Positions 34,772 through 49,438 of a stretch of 64,000 bases of DNA are shown here, piece by piece. Position 1 is the stretch's first letter; every line of letters begins with the position of its first letter. A model generated the notes under the pieces. The model did not search any database and was not told the origin of the DNA. It was given only the letters and a program-made list of their open reading frames with translations. The translations under genes were made by a program, and so were the position numbers. The stretch spans positions 123,408,543 to 123,472,542 of the forward strand of contig CM043960.1 of NCBI GenBank assembly GCA_014529385.2, written 5' to 3'. The DNA is from Adiantum capillus-veneris (lineage: Eukaryota; Streptophyta; Polypodiopsida; Polypodiales; Pteridaceae).

Positions 34772-37480
34772 GTGCACCTTGACCATAGATGCAGGCTGGC
34801 GTAGTGATGGTGTGGCACCACCTGATCATCTTGATTTTGTGCAGACTCTTTGAGAAGAACCTGCAAGCATCACCATCCATATTCAATTGATGAAATTTCT
34901 ATGTGAAGGTGAGAATGGCTCATTCCCCTCACTTAGCCTTGCTTTGTAGATGTTTGTGTGTGTCATGGAAAGTTAGAGTAAGCACTGTGTTTTTTGGCCG
35001 ACTTTACTATTACACCCCTAATCTTGGTAGGTTTTGGGTGCGCACTGTGTCCTACACTTAAAAACTACACCATGGTGATAACTGAGCAATGCTCTTCTTC
35101 TCAAGTTGGTGCCATACTTTTAAGGTTTACATCTACACTTTGTCGCAATTGATTTATTTCAATAGAATATAAAAGGTTTTTGAAATAGGGCATTTGTTTT
35201 ATATTATTAATGGTTTTTTTTAATACTTTACTCTGCTTTGTGTAAGTAGGATGTCACAAATTTGGTTGATTTTTTTTTAATGTCATACGAGGCTTTTTTT
35301 CAAACTCTTCCATGAGATCGATTGAGAAAATTGTTAGCTCCTTCTCATTTTTTATTGAGAGAAAATTTTAGATATTGTTCCTCACCAATTGCTTGCTTAA
35401 TTTTCTTAGATAATAGGGAGATTTTGTCTCTATTTGATGAAATAATGTGCATGTAAAGGACATCTCAATATCACGATTGAGTCATAATGAAATGGTAGCA
35501 CTTAAATTACATAGTAAGCAGTGTATTTTCTGACCGCCGACGTTACTGTTACACCTCTAATATTGGTGGGTTGTGGGTGTGCACTGCGTCCTACACTTAA
35601 AAATTACACCATGGTGATAACTGAGCAATGCTCTTCTTCTTAGGTTGGTGCCATACGTTTAGGGTTTACATTTGCACTCTATCGCAAAACTGATTTATTT
35701 CAATAGATAAAAGGTTTTTGAACTATGGCATTTGTTTTATATTATTAATGGTTTTTTTAAATACTTTACTCTGGTTTGTGTAAGTAGGCTATCACCAATT
35801 TGGTTAAAACGTTTTTTATGTCATACGAGGCTTTTTTCAACTCTTCCATGAGATTGATTGAGCAAATTGTTAGATCCTTCTCACTTTTGATTAAGTGAAA
35901 ATTTTAAATATTGTTCCTCACCAATTGCTTGCTCAATTTGCTTAGATAATCGAGACAGTTTTTCTCTATTTGATGAAATAATGTGCATGTAAAGGACATC
36001 TCAATATAACAGTTGAGGCATAATGAAATGGTAGCACTTAAATTACAGAGTAAGCACTATGTTTTTTGGCCGAGTTTACTGCTACACCTTTAATCTTGGT
36101 GGGTTGTGGGTGTGCATTGAGTCCTACACTTAGAAATTACACCATGGTGATAACTGAGCAATGCTCTTCTTCTCAGGTCGGTGCCATACTTTTAGGGTTT
36201 ACATTTGCACTCTATTTCATTTGATTTATTTCAATAGATAAAAGGTTTTTGAACTATGGCATTTGTTTTATACTATTAATGGTTTTTTAAAATACTTTAC
36301 TCTGCTTGTTAAGTAGGTTGTCACCAATTTGGTTAAAAATAATTTAATGTCATATTTTTCAACCTCTTCCATGAGATTAATTGAGAAAATTGTTAGCTCC
36401 TTCTCATTTTTTATTAAGTGAAAATTTTACATATTGTTCCTCACGAATTGCTTGCTCAATTGCTTAGAAATAGGGAGAGTTTTTCTCTATTCGATGAAAT
36501 AATGTGCATGTAAAGGACATCTCGGTATAACGATTGAGGCATAATGAAATGGTAGCACTTAAATTACCTAGTGCTAGGATTGCTACCTTGATTTATGCCA
36601 TTGTTGAGATACTGATGCATTACTAGCTTAAATATTATAGCACTTGAATCTCTCTATAGATTACAAATCTACTAAATGAAAACTATATAACTGCTTTGGA
36701 AAACCAGGTTTTCTTCAAAAAATTCTATGAAAGATAATAATAATGGGGATGATTAAGCAATATTAGCTCCCTCCCTCTGCTCATTTGCTAATTCGGTTAT
36801 CTATATTGCTCTTGGTCCTACTTTCCATTGGACAAAGTTGCTAGCTTGTTTAATTACTTTCTGTAATTTTTTGAGTTATTTTGATATCCCCCACATTATG
36901 ACGGTTAGAAAAAGTTGTATTTGTGCAGATCTATCCTTGTTGTAAATTAATTTTGGGTGTGGAAATACTATACCCTGTAGTAGGCTTACTCCTTTGCACA
37001 TGTTTTTTCAAAAAACCTCTTGGTATATTTGATTTAAATTGACAAGCATTTTTTAATAACAATTTGAAACTTTTATCTTCAACTAAGCTAATTTAGCTAA
37101 ATATATAGGGGCATCTTTTTCATAAGGTGATGATGGGAATTAGATGTTACCTACTAGCTGGTGGCATACAGTTTTATTGTCTCCTTGGTTTCTAAAAAAA
37201 AACCCTATAGGAGATGTCGATCATCTGCTGGCTCAAAATGCCTATTTGATTTGATTCTATTAGGCTTTCCTAACTTAAGTTTTGTTTATAGAAGTAAAAT
37301 GCTAGCCAATTTTTTCCTTTTAGGAGTAAGAGGAGTACTAGCCACTTTATGACACAAAATACTTGGCTGATTTGGGATTTCTAGGCTTTCCTACTTAGTA
37401 ATGTTTTGATGCTAGACATGTTAAACTGTTTACTTTTCCCTTTTAGGTGATAAAGGGGAAATTTTCACCGCAAACCTAGC
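33927..37480. repeat. Large direct duplication, right copy
   Basis: Homologous to 30330-32976 over its whole length but about 0.9 kb longer, because an internal block is triplicated (34977-36560). The copies differ by many substitutions and small indels, so the duplication is old. No coding region is found. Confidence 0.8.
34977..36560. repeat. Tandem triplication, period about 536 bp
   Basis: Three consecutive units start with AGTAAGCA.T.T.TTTT at 34977, 35513 and 36049. Each carries ACACCATGGTGATAACTGAGCAATGC, GGTGCCATAC and CATGTAAAGGACATCTC. The left copy has one such unit (from 31540). Confidence 0.85.
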
Positions 37481-38153
37481 TCTCCAAGACAAGTTTCATT
37501 AAGGTATTTATGTGGTAAGCAATAAATTTCAATTTTCCTTGTTATTTCCTCAAGCACATGTTGCATCCCGCCCGACATATGGCTTGTGCCAATCGTGTGG
37601 TTCTCATACCATAGCGTGCACGTATGGGTTTATCAAACTTTGATTGCCCTGAGACCACTGATTGTGTTGATCAACAGCATCAAGCATGGCTTGAGTATGA
37701 CATGGTTATGATGTTTCTAACAGCAAGGTAGGAGTTTAGCAAACTTTGATCTCCCAGAGACCATTGATTGTGTTAATGACCAGCATCAAGCATGGCTTGA
37801 GTATGACATGTTTATGATGTTTCTAAATGGTTAATGTTCATTGCAACATTTTTCATCACGCAAGTACAACTTGATTTTGTAACAACAAGGCTGTGCATTG
37901 CTTAGGAAGCGCATTCTTCAAATAGAGGAAGTATCACCTCTATTGCATAGCTCTCGCATGCATCAGAGGACATTGCATCTCTATTGCATATCTCTACATG
38001 CATCAGATAAAGTGCATCTTCTGCACTCCAAGCACAAGCACGGCTTGTGACATTTATCTGAAGCATTAAATTTTTTTGCATACATTGTTGGTAAAATCCC
38101 AAAGATAAGCTTGCAAACTTGAATCATGCACGGCTTGACTCCCAACCATCTGG
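37481..38153. repeat. Spacer with ~105-bp tandem duplication
   Basis: Two copies of a unit begin at about 37628 (TTTATCAAACTTTGAT) and 37733 (TTTAGCAAACTTTGAT). Both contain CAGCATCAAGCATGGCTTGAGTATGACATG and end in ATGATGTTTCTAA. From 37915 to 38060 a shorter CTCTATTGCAT...CATGCATCAGA repeat occurs. No gene is seen; the GagN insertion site lies at its right edge. Confidence 0.7.
38150..38153. repeat. Target-site duplication CTGG, left copy
   Basis: CTGG directly precedes the GagN LTR start TGTCG and is repeated at 45206-45209 after its last base. Confidence 0.8.
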
Positions 38154-39509
38154 TGTCGTGCAGCTCCACTCCCATGCTAAGAAATATGCCAAGAAGATGC
38201 AGATCAAGCTTATTGGAAGCCTACTTGATTAATGGTTAGTGATCAGGGCTTGTTGACAGGCTAAGTCTAATGGTTAATGTATGCCAGATGCAGCTTAAAA
38301 GGGCCAACAGATGCCTTAATGATGCCAAAAATGAGAATGTTTGAAGTGAGCATAGATGGAAGATTATGATCTAGAACTGCACTGCTTGAAGTGCTCTACA
38401 AGCCTGTCTTTACGACTTGTCGATTGGAGCTACGGTGAAGAAGTTATGGCGTATTGAAGTATGAGTCAATTGAAGATCTGTACCAGATTGGGAAACTGCA
38501 GCTGAGGTGACAGAAATGAAATGAACATTGTCCAGCACTTTGTGGATTGTTTCCATGCTCACCTTGCCAAACTTGTACAATACTGACAGCTCAATGGATG
38601 TGGTGTCGAGGTCTTCTGGTATGTCTTTGAAGGTAGATGCATCCGTTAGTGTTGGTGTCCTTGAGGCCATTAGGCTTGCAGCTCCCAATATTTCTTCATG
38701 ATAAGCCCAAAGCCATAGCCTTATGGCATGGCCGCCCATACAATAAGACCGGCCGCCCAATGAATTTGGCCGCCCACATGCTAAATTAAAAAGGGGCAAC
38801 CCTATTTTTTTATAAAGGAGGTGTGAAGCCAAAAAAATGCAGACGGCAACGGGCAGCGCATGCGAAGAGGAAGAGCTCATAGTGAGCTCTGCGGGCATCG
38901 GATGAGCGTGGCTAAGGAACAAAAGTTGCCTAACAAGTGAAAGCAAACCTATTCGGCTCCGCTTTGGCTTTTTTTCATGCTAGTCATCACCGGGCCTACC
39001 ACGTCATTACCTGGATTCCCGCGCCATGTCAGTCACGGCGCCGTCACTGATGGGCAGGGCAAAAATAAGGATATAGGGGAAAATAAGGGCATGTGTGGAG
39101 TTGTTCGTAGAAGAGAAGAGGGGAGCAAAGAGGCAAGCAGGGCTCTCTCTCCCGATCTCCAGCTCAAGCAAGGCGTGACGAAGAAGAAAGGAAGGAAGGA
39201 AGGAGGGCAAGAAGCTCAAGCAAAGAAGCAGCAATCCTTCTCTCTCACGCTCTCACTTGATCTCTTTCTCAGGCTCTCTCCCTTGGCATGGAGGAGCTCG
39301 ATCTCTCGATAGTGAGGACTTAAATGCTATCTCTCTATCTCGCTCTCATCCTCAAGGCAAGCAAAAACGAGGGCATCGAGCAAGGGGCATAACAAAGCGG
39401 ACCCCAGTGGAAGCAAAACGAGGAGGAGAGGGAGAAGGGAGGTTCGAAGAGTTGCAAGAGTAGGGAACGAGGAAGCAAAGCGAGGAGGTGAGTGTAAGCA
39501 AGAAGGCGA

Positions 39510-39574
<65 letters not shown>

Positions 39575-40251
39575 CTCCAATCAAAGCAAGGAGGCTCACT
39601 CTCTCTCTCTCTCGGCTATAAGCAAGCAAGAGCTTGAGAAGCGACCAAAGCAAAGAGAATAGGGTTATGAGAAGGGAAGTTCGGGAATCTTGGAAGGTGA
39701 AAGAAGCAAGTCCCTCTCTCCCTCTCTCGACTGTAATCAAGTGAAAGAAGGTAAGCAAGGCAAAGCGGGAGAACAAGAAAGTACGAAGTCTCTCTCATCC
39801 TCAACCTCGAGGTTAGCTCAATAACGAGAAGAATGCTTGGCAAGAGTAGGTAAGGCGGATCTCGGCAAGGGAAAGAGTGAAGTTTGGCAAGAGCATATAA
39901 GAAGATTTCGGCAAGGGAAAGATAAGGTGAGTGAAGTTTACCAGATATGTACGTCCTAATCAGCTTCAAATGGCTCTAATGGCAGGCATAAGTGAGAAAT
40001 TTACAATCGTAATCTAATTTGAGAGCATTAAACTCTCCTAACACCATCAGTGCCGTTAACGGCAAACATTTGTAATCAAATTTCACTTCGGCTAATCATT
40101 AGTAGCTTAAAAAATTCCGGTTGTCAAATTTTTAGCATTTAAGGTGTTTTGAGAGTCTTTTGCTTTGTGTTTGGCATCTAGTCTCTTGCACCTCCCACAG
40201 CCAGAGGCCGGCGCCTTCCCGGCTCAGGTAGCGAACACATATCCCCCGACA
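38154..40251 (+). repeat. GagN 5' LTR (2098 bp)
   Basis: Starts TGTCGTGCAGCTCC and ends CCCCCGACA. A TATA-like box (TTTATAAAGG) lies at about 38809-38818, followed by AGGTGTGAAGCC. A (CT)n run occupies 39511-39571. It lacks the ~205-bp block present in the 3' LTR at 43172-43376. Long frames through the CT run on the minus strand are not genes. Confidence 0.85.
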
Positions 40252-40255
40252 TCTT

Positions 40256-40273
40256 TGGTGAACCCGACGTGAA
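40256..40273 (+). other. GagN primer-binding site (tRNA-Trp)
   Basis: TGGTGAACCCGACGTGAA, four bases after the LTR, is complementary over 18 nt to the 3' end (with CCA) of plant tRNA-Trp as I remember that sequence. Confidence 0.75.
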
Positions 40274-40296
40274 ACGAGCCGGGGTGGGAGGTAAAG

Positions 40297-42231
40297 ATGG
40301 AGATGCCAAAACAATTAAAGCAGGTTATTGAAGATTTCAATGCCAATGGATTTGATAAAAATCTACCAATTACAGATTTGTCAAAAATGATGGAATTGGT
40401 TCAGGGGTATCTACAGGAAGCAAAAGCCATGCAGATAAAAAAGCAGATTGATGATGCTGTAGAGCTAGCACTTGATGCTGTTCGGGAGCAGTATTATAAT
40501 TTTCAAGGATATGATCCAGAAGGTTTTATTGCATGTTATGAAGCTGAGATGAAGAGCCGAAATGTTCCAAAAGATTGGATGATTGCAGCTTTTGAAGAGG
40601 CTGTAAACTCGGATTTTAAGAAGCAGGTTCAAGAACTGGCAGAAGAATATCCCACACGGTGGGAGTATTTTGCAGAGGAATTTATTTACAAAAGTTTAAG
40701 GTTTCTAGATCAGGACATAAAGGAGATTATTGAACAAAATAAGGTTGTCTTCAGTAAAGGTGAAGGGGATCAGATGCAGATCCTCAACTATGATGAATTC
40801 TGGGAGCATATTTCTGCAAGATGTAAAGCCAAAGAGAATGCTAAGATGGAAGTAGCAAATTCAGTTTCAGAGGAGCTTAATTTGATCAACGAAGAAAAGG
40901 TAAACGATGAATTTAATGTTGAAACAGATTTGTATGAATTGTTTTCAAAGATTGCTCGCATGGATGCTACCTCCAATAATGGTTTCAATGAAGACATAAA
41001 CTATACAGCAAGTGGTTCACACGCTGATGACCTTGACATGGGTTATTTCGAAGGAATTCATCAAGCAGATAAGCCTCTACAGGACATTACTAAAACTATC
41101 GGCACTATAGCCGAGAAGGATAACATGTCTACTGCAGATGAGTGCATAAATAAAGCTATTATATATACAGTAGCTGATGAAGTGACTAAAATTGTGGACC
41201 CAGCACAAGATGAGCTTGAGGATGTCAATGAACCTATAATTGCTACTAACAATATGCTTGCAGATGATGCTATCACAGAAGAGGATGCTATAATCAATGA
41301 ATTTCTGTCTAGATCTGAAGGAGATGTTTGTGGCAGTATAGAGGAGCTTTCTGATGCGTATACCTCTTCAGAGGGGGTGCCAGATGAGCCTTTACAGTTC
41401 TATAATGTATTGCTAAGTGCATATGAGGAAGCAGAGGATGATATGGATGAGTATGAAGACTGCCTAGGTCATGTTGATTGTGAACAAGTTATCGACGACA
41501 GGGGTTTTATATCAATGCTTGTAGATGGACTACATGAGGAGATAACTCCTACAGTTTTGATTAATGTTGAGACTTCCAAGGGTGATTTTCTCGAGGATAT
41601 TATGGATGAAGATCTACAGGATGAAGCTGTTTTTCATGATCAAGCTGAAATCCCAATAGGTGAAAATTCGTCTGATGATACAGGTCGAGAGACTCCCAAG
41701 GTTTTTTGTGATGGCTATGAAGCTAGAGGGGGTGATGATGCTAAATCCTCCTTGATACTGCAAAAGGTTCACATGGTTTTTTATTTCCTTGGACAATGTG
41801 CCAAATGTGGCTGGATATGGATGTTATTCCTATTGATGCTTATGTCAGTGATGTCTTGGCTGCCGGTAAAAGGGAGTCAGACTTCTTTAATTCTTTCTGG
41901 TAACGAGATTAAGTTGCCAAAAGTTTATGAGATGTGGGTGCTGCACTATGCTTCAAGTGAAGCTGTAGTATATTGCGGAGCCCATCAATGCTATGTGATC
42001 TTGATGGTGTTTGATCTAGGAGATTCTAAGGATGTTCATAATCAGATTCAATATGGATGGATACTGATCAGTATGCATAGTAATTGCGTGCTATTTGCAC
42101 CAAGGGTAGCATATTTGAACAAGAAATTCTTGATGTTGATTGATACATGGAATGTATGCTCATGTGGATATTATGATGCCCCAATGTGTGGGAAATTCCT
42201 TATTATCCCATTTGATCCTGGGGGTTACTAA
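40297..42231 (+). CDS. GagN protein: gag-like N-terminus with long acidic region
   Basis: 644 codons from ATG at 40297, 24 nt after the PBS. Residues 60-150 (YYNFQGYDPEGFIACYEAEM, then W...F...FIYKSL) resemble the capsid part of GypA gag in spacing of FxG, YExxM and WxxF. This suggests a particle protein. Residues 180-480 are very acidic, full of Asp/Glu and short repeats such as EDAIINEF, with no zinc knuckle. Residues 490-527 hold a hydrophobic stretch (WIWMLFLLMLMSVMSWL), and the C-terminus is Cys-containing (NVCSCGYYDAPMCG). A neighbouring frame near 41800-41870 also reads as polar protein sequence, so an ancestral frameshift may have created the hydrophobic tail. No enzyme motif. Role in packaging or localisation is inference. 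Confidence 0.75.
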   Translation: MEMPKQLKQVIEDFNANGFDKNLPITDLSKMMELVQGYLQEAKAMQIKKQIDDAVELALDAVREQYYNFQGYDPEGFIACYEAEMKSRNVPKDWMIAAFEEAVNSDFKKQVQELAEEYPTRWEYFAEEFIYKSLRFLDQDIKEIIEQNKVVFSKGEGDQMQILNYDEFWEHISARCKAKENAKMEVANSVSEELNLINEEKVNDEFNVETDLYELFSKIARMDATSNNGFNEDINYTASGSHADDLDMGYFEGIHQADKPLQDITKTIGTIAEKDNMSTADECINKAIIYTVADEVTKIVDPAQDELEDVNEPIIATNNMLADDAITEEDAIINEFLSRSEGDVCGSIEELSDAYTSSEGVPDEPLQFYNVLLSAYEEAEDDMDEYEDCLGHVDCEQVIDDRGFISMLVDGLHEEITPTVLINVETSKGDFLEDIMDEDLQDEAVFHDQAEIPIGENSSDDTGRETPKVFCDGYEARGGDDAKSSLILQKVHMVFYFLGQCAKCGWIWMLFLLMLMSVMSWLPVKGSQTSLILSGNEIKLPKVYEMWVLHYASSEAVVYCGAHQCYVILMVFDLGDSKDVHNQIQYGWILISMHSNCVLFAPRVAYLNKKFLMLIDTWNVCSCGYYDAPMCGKFLIIPFDPGGY

Positions 42232-42799
42232 AGTGCAAGTTGCAGATGCAGAGGATACCAGATGCCTAATGTAGCAGGCTGCATGATTTAAGATTTTGTT
42301 TTCTAGGTTATGTTAATTCAGAAGAGTGGTTATGTGTTCAATAAGTTTACATGGTTGGCTTTCAGTGGACTTCTTTGGATAATTGATGAAGTATCTTCAC
42401 ATCTTTTGAGTTGGTTCTGCTAACAGAACTTGAGGTAAAGGACTGCAGACAGAGTAAGGCATACTTGAGCGTGACAGGGTTCCTTAAAGAGAGCTTAATG
42501 GTCAAGACGTGTGCATCATTAACTGGAGCACTTGAGTGGCGGGGTTCACTAAACAAGTTATCCATGATTGAATGCTTTGAAGATACGGCAGATACAGTTC
42601 AGAGATTTTTGATGGGTAGCTACCTAATGATTAAGCTAGAAAATTGATGATAGGGTATAAGCCTTATTTCATTTTGTTTCATATGTTTATCAGTTATGTG
42701 AGTCTGATGATGGGTAAGGAGCTTAAGGTACCTGTAGCATATGCAGATTGAAGTGCTGTTGGCACATACCGGAGGCTGTGCAGGTTCAGAGGGGGTGGA
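42232..42799 (+). other. GagN 3' untranslated region and polypurine tract
   Basis: No further ORF in element orientation. The last 17 bases (CAGAGGGGGTGGA at the end) form the polypurine tract before the 3' LTR. 42771-42799 is nearly identical to the GypA equivalent. Confidence 0.75.
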
Positions 42800-45205
<2,406 letters not shown>

Positions 45206-45209
45206 CTGG
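45206..45209. repeat. Target-site duplication CTGG, right copy
   Basis: Follows CGACA at 45201-45205 and equals the four bases before the 5' LTR. Confidence 0.8.
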
Positions 45210-48200
45210 CTTCAAAAAGCACGGCTTCTCAGCAGTTCAAATTTTGTGCCAATGGACTCTCAAGGAGATCGGCACACCATGTGGATCGCCTTTATGAAGG
45301 GTGCATAGAGCTCGGCATGGCGGACTTCTTGTCACTTCTTCCAGCAGAGCAGGCAAAGATACTCACCACACGGCACTAGCCAACTTCAATCAAAATTTCT
45401 TGACAAGGTCAATTCTTGTATGCCATGATCTTTGTATGTCAATACCAACATCTGTTCACTACAATTTGGGCATCTTTCCTTGAAGATTCCTGCAATTGGA
45501 CTATGCTATGAGCATACAATCTTGGCGGGGGAATTGGCAATATGATTGCAGGATCTTTCATTACATACGAGATGAGCGTATATGATATACGATGGTGCAT
45601 ATGTTACACACGATAGTTATCTCTTGCGCAATGGATAGGGCTATGCGTTGCCTTTGAGAAGCACGTTTTTCCTTGACATCTCAAGACAACTGGTTCTAGC
45701 AGGACAACCAGGTTAGCCAAATTTATGTTTTGTTTGTTTTTTCATGATTACATATTTACGTTGTTTGTTATGCAAAACAATGTGCTTTGCTAGTTCACAT
45801 GAAGCACGGCTTCTAGATCGTGCTCAGATAATGCCCATTGACTTGGCATCAAGGGCATTGGCACGCAAGTTTGGGAAACGGGTATGATAAAAAATTTGCT
45901 CCCATTTTAGGTGTAGTGACATCCTGTTATGATGTCCCACTACCCATGCAGACTGTGCAAGGCACTTCTATTTTTGGCTCTCGCGCTTAAGACCGTCACA
46001 GTAGCCAAGGGCTTACAACTTGCCTGCAAGGAATGCTATCCACGTGGACTGGACTCCACCAAATCATGGATTACGCTTCCGCTATAACACCAGACACTTT
46101 GTCATGGCCAAGATAAGTTTTGGATTGTATATATGACATGCTTTTTGGTTGTTGTCAACACACAACACCACTAAAAAGAACCTAAAACTTTGACTAGATT
46201 CACCGAAAAAGTTCCCTCTTCAAGTCATCCTCGTACAATTACGACTCTATACACGGTAGATGGTCAAGATTTGACTTGTCTATTCTGCTACCTCTCTCGA
46301 TGCGAGCGTCATACAAACAGATTGTTATATGCTTATAGAATAAGCTGCAACCTAGGCATAAGATGCACACAAGCACATGGATTGGGTACGCACTACATTA
46401 CGTTAAGAAACCTTCCTCAACCCAGCATGCTACCTCTTTCTCTCTCTTTTTCTTATTTTTCTCAAGAATAAATGAAAACTTTCTAAGACGCTTTTGATAC
46501 ATGTTTTGTTTGGGAGTCTACATGAGCCAAGGTGCACTAACTCTCAGCTAGAAATTGGCCAAGATGCCATTCACATTAGTCTTCATCGGTTTATCCACTG
46601 AACACTAATTGCCATAAGGGCTAGGATCCACACACAAGCTGACTAAGAGCCATTGTCAGATCTTGGGTAGGACCCAACTATTGGCATTCCTTGGGTGATT
46701 GTTCTTACGACCAAACAGATCTTCCTAGTGGAGTACACATCGAATACATCGCCGTTAATGGACGAGCAAGAGTCTTGTCATTTTGGATGATTAGGGTGTC
46801 ATTTTTGCACTACATGTTTTTAGTGAGACGCCCAAGTTGAGTTTTTGATACTCTTGAACTCACATCAGCTGATCTATACCAAGGATTCTAGAGGCAGCAA
46901 ACAGTTGAGACAGCATGGCTATTCTTACGAGCTAGGCATCTCACTTGTGTGGATCTCCTGCTCTCTCTATAGCACTAGAGTGTCTATGAAAGCACAATTT
47001 TGGGGTAAGACCCAATGGGTGATGACTAAATCACTCCATAGGTATTCAGGATCACATTTTGATCTATCCCAGTTGCACTTTCAAGGAAAGACGTCTACAA
47101 TCTACCACGGGGTAGTGGAAAAATTCAACTTTTCAAGTTGATTCCAATCATCTTTGTACACACTTGACTACGTTGGTTACCGTTACCTACTAATTGAGAA
47201 GTTTCTACAAAAGGTCTTACCAAGGGGTTGCCTACGTAGATTCTACCCAACAGGTTTGGATTGCGAAGGCAACACCCAGGGTTTCCAGTGCAATGTTGCT
47301 CGGTTTTTTCAGAGAAGAGAGACGTACTCGTGTGCATTTGAATACGGGTAACTGAACTTTCAGTTCAATCCCCAGGGCCATGCCAAGGGCATGTCAAAAC
47401 AAGTATTTTGGGCCATAGTGTCCAATGTACATTATGTTGTTATGCATCCACTTGTAGGATTCGATTTGGCACATGTTGTCACATGGGATACAACATGGTC
47501 TAGGGACTCAAGGAGTTCGGTTTAGCCAGTGTGGAGCAATGAATGAGGGTCCCTCTCACTCTTGTCGTGGAGTGTTTAGAGTTACCTCCACACACAAGTA
47601 CATCTTGTACTTCCACGATGTTCTTTTTTAAAAATCCTTACATGAGACATATTCCACATGTTGAGAATATGAGTCTTTGGACTGACACTGGCGCCCATTA
47701 TTTCAAATATGTGTCACGACAAAGCCCCTAGGTGCTGGTCAAATGTTTTCTAGACCATTTTCAGCACGACATATCAGGAGCAATTTCGGTGGCCAAAAGT
47801 TGTCGGATACTTAGAATGACTTGTTCAGGTACAAGTACTGCTAAACAGCATTACAGATGGTTGTTTATACATATAGCAAGGCTCTATGTTGTTAATGAAA
47901 AAGTTTCATTGTTCGTACCTGGAAGTGATCATTGTTTCACCTTCTATTATGGTTCAAACGTTTCAGCAAGGCTTGCAAAAGATTGCAATTGAAAGTATTT
48001 TAGTTTCTTTTCAGGAACTATTTACATTTCTTTTTAATGTGTGCTAGGTGCATCACATTTGCCATAAGTATTGGCAAGGATCACCATGGATATACAGGTT
48101 CGGATCTGTTTTTTGCTAAATACATGCACACTAGGTGTTATGGACCCTAGTGTTTAGCAAAGGCTGAACTGGAACGGCATGCGTATTCCTCAAGTTGTTG

Positions 48201-49400
48201 CTTATGAAGTATTTTTCACTCTATGTGCAGTATCTCTATGAGATAACTTTTTGGGTCTACTAATCACCAATAGAGGTCATGTGTGTTCTAAATGGAGTCT
48301 ACACACTATGATTGGATAGGAATCGGTAACACAAGATGGTTGCAAATGGACAACAATGTGAAAAAATCAAGATGTTACTCTTGGTTTCATTGAACCTCCT
48401 GCTGAACCGTGTTCCGGTCAACCAAACAGTTGGATCCATGAAGGATGCCACTATAGAAAACATTAGTGTATCATCACTCTTGTTTTCAAGGATGAAAACG
48501 CTTATCCAAGGGGGGAATAATGTCATGCCAAGGGTAGGACCAGGCACGACCAAGGGCCAAGATGGACATGGAGTCAAGGGGGTCCCTATATTTATAAGGA
48601 CAAGGGTCTATATAGGGCATGGCTGGGTGATGATGAGCATGTTCCAGTTCCCTTGTCCTTTCAAACATTGGCATCTATTTCGTAATGAAATGTCGTGACA
48701 GAGTCCTAAGGTACTGGTCACATCCGTTTGTTAGACCATTTTAAGAAAACAGTACCAGGAACAATTTCAATGGCTAGGAATTATCAGGTACTAAGTATAG
48801 ACTTGTTGAGGTTACAAGTATGATAAACAATATTGACAATGGTTGTTTACATACATAGCAAGGCTATGTTTTGTTAACAAAAATATTTCATTGTTGGAAC
48901 TTAGATGTGATTGACTTTTCACATTCTATTATGGTCCAACTATTTGTGACAAGGTTTTCACGTATGTACCTTGGAAAGTCTTGTCCATGCATAATATGGA
49001 CGACCAATATAATATTCCCTTGTCCAAATCTGATGAATACGATAGTATATAGACCCAATTTATTAATAACTCACTTGAGTACTTTAAATGAGCTAAGAAT
49101 TTCCACGGTATTACTCTCTATGCATATATGGACGACCAATATTTTTAGGTTAGTTTTCCCATGGTGGTTTTGAAGGAAATTATTCAGGAGTTTCATATTT
49201 AATTTCCATTATTTCAATGACTATGCCCAATTATATAGGTACTCAAATAATGGAAAAATATTTTTCACAAAAAATATATATTGTAAGATCGCACTTTTGA
49301 AAAAAATATATTCAGTTGATCAGATATACTTTGATTGAATTTTACTTTAATCAAGAATATTTCACTCGAAAACACTCTACAACAGGCAATGCACTTGCAA

Positions 49401-49438
<38 letters not shown>

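Noticed and set aside
38410..38946. Minus-strand frame of 178 codons, with a related frame at 43190-43648
   Set aside because: Both copies lie inside the GagN LTRs, antisense to the element, and the frame differs between LTRs because of the 205-bp block. No domain is recognised.
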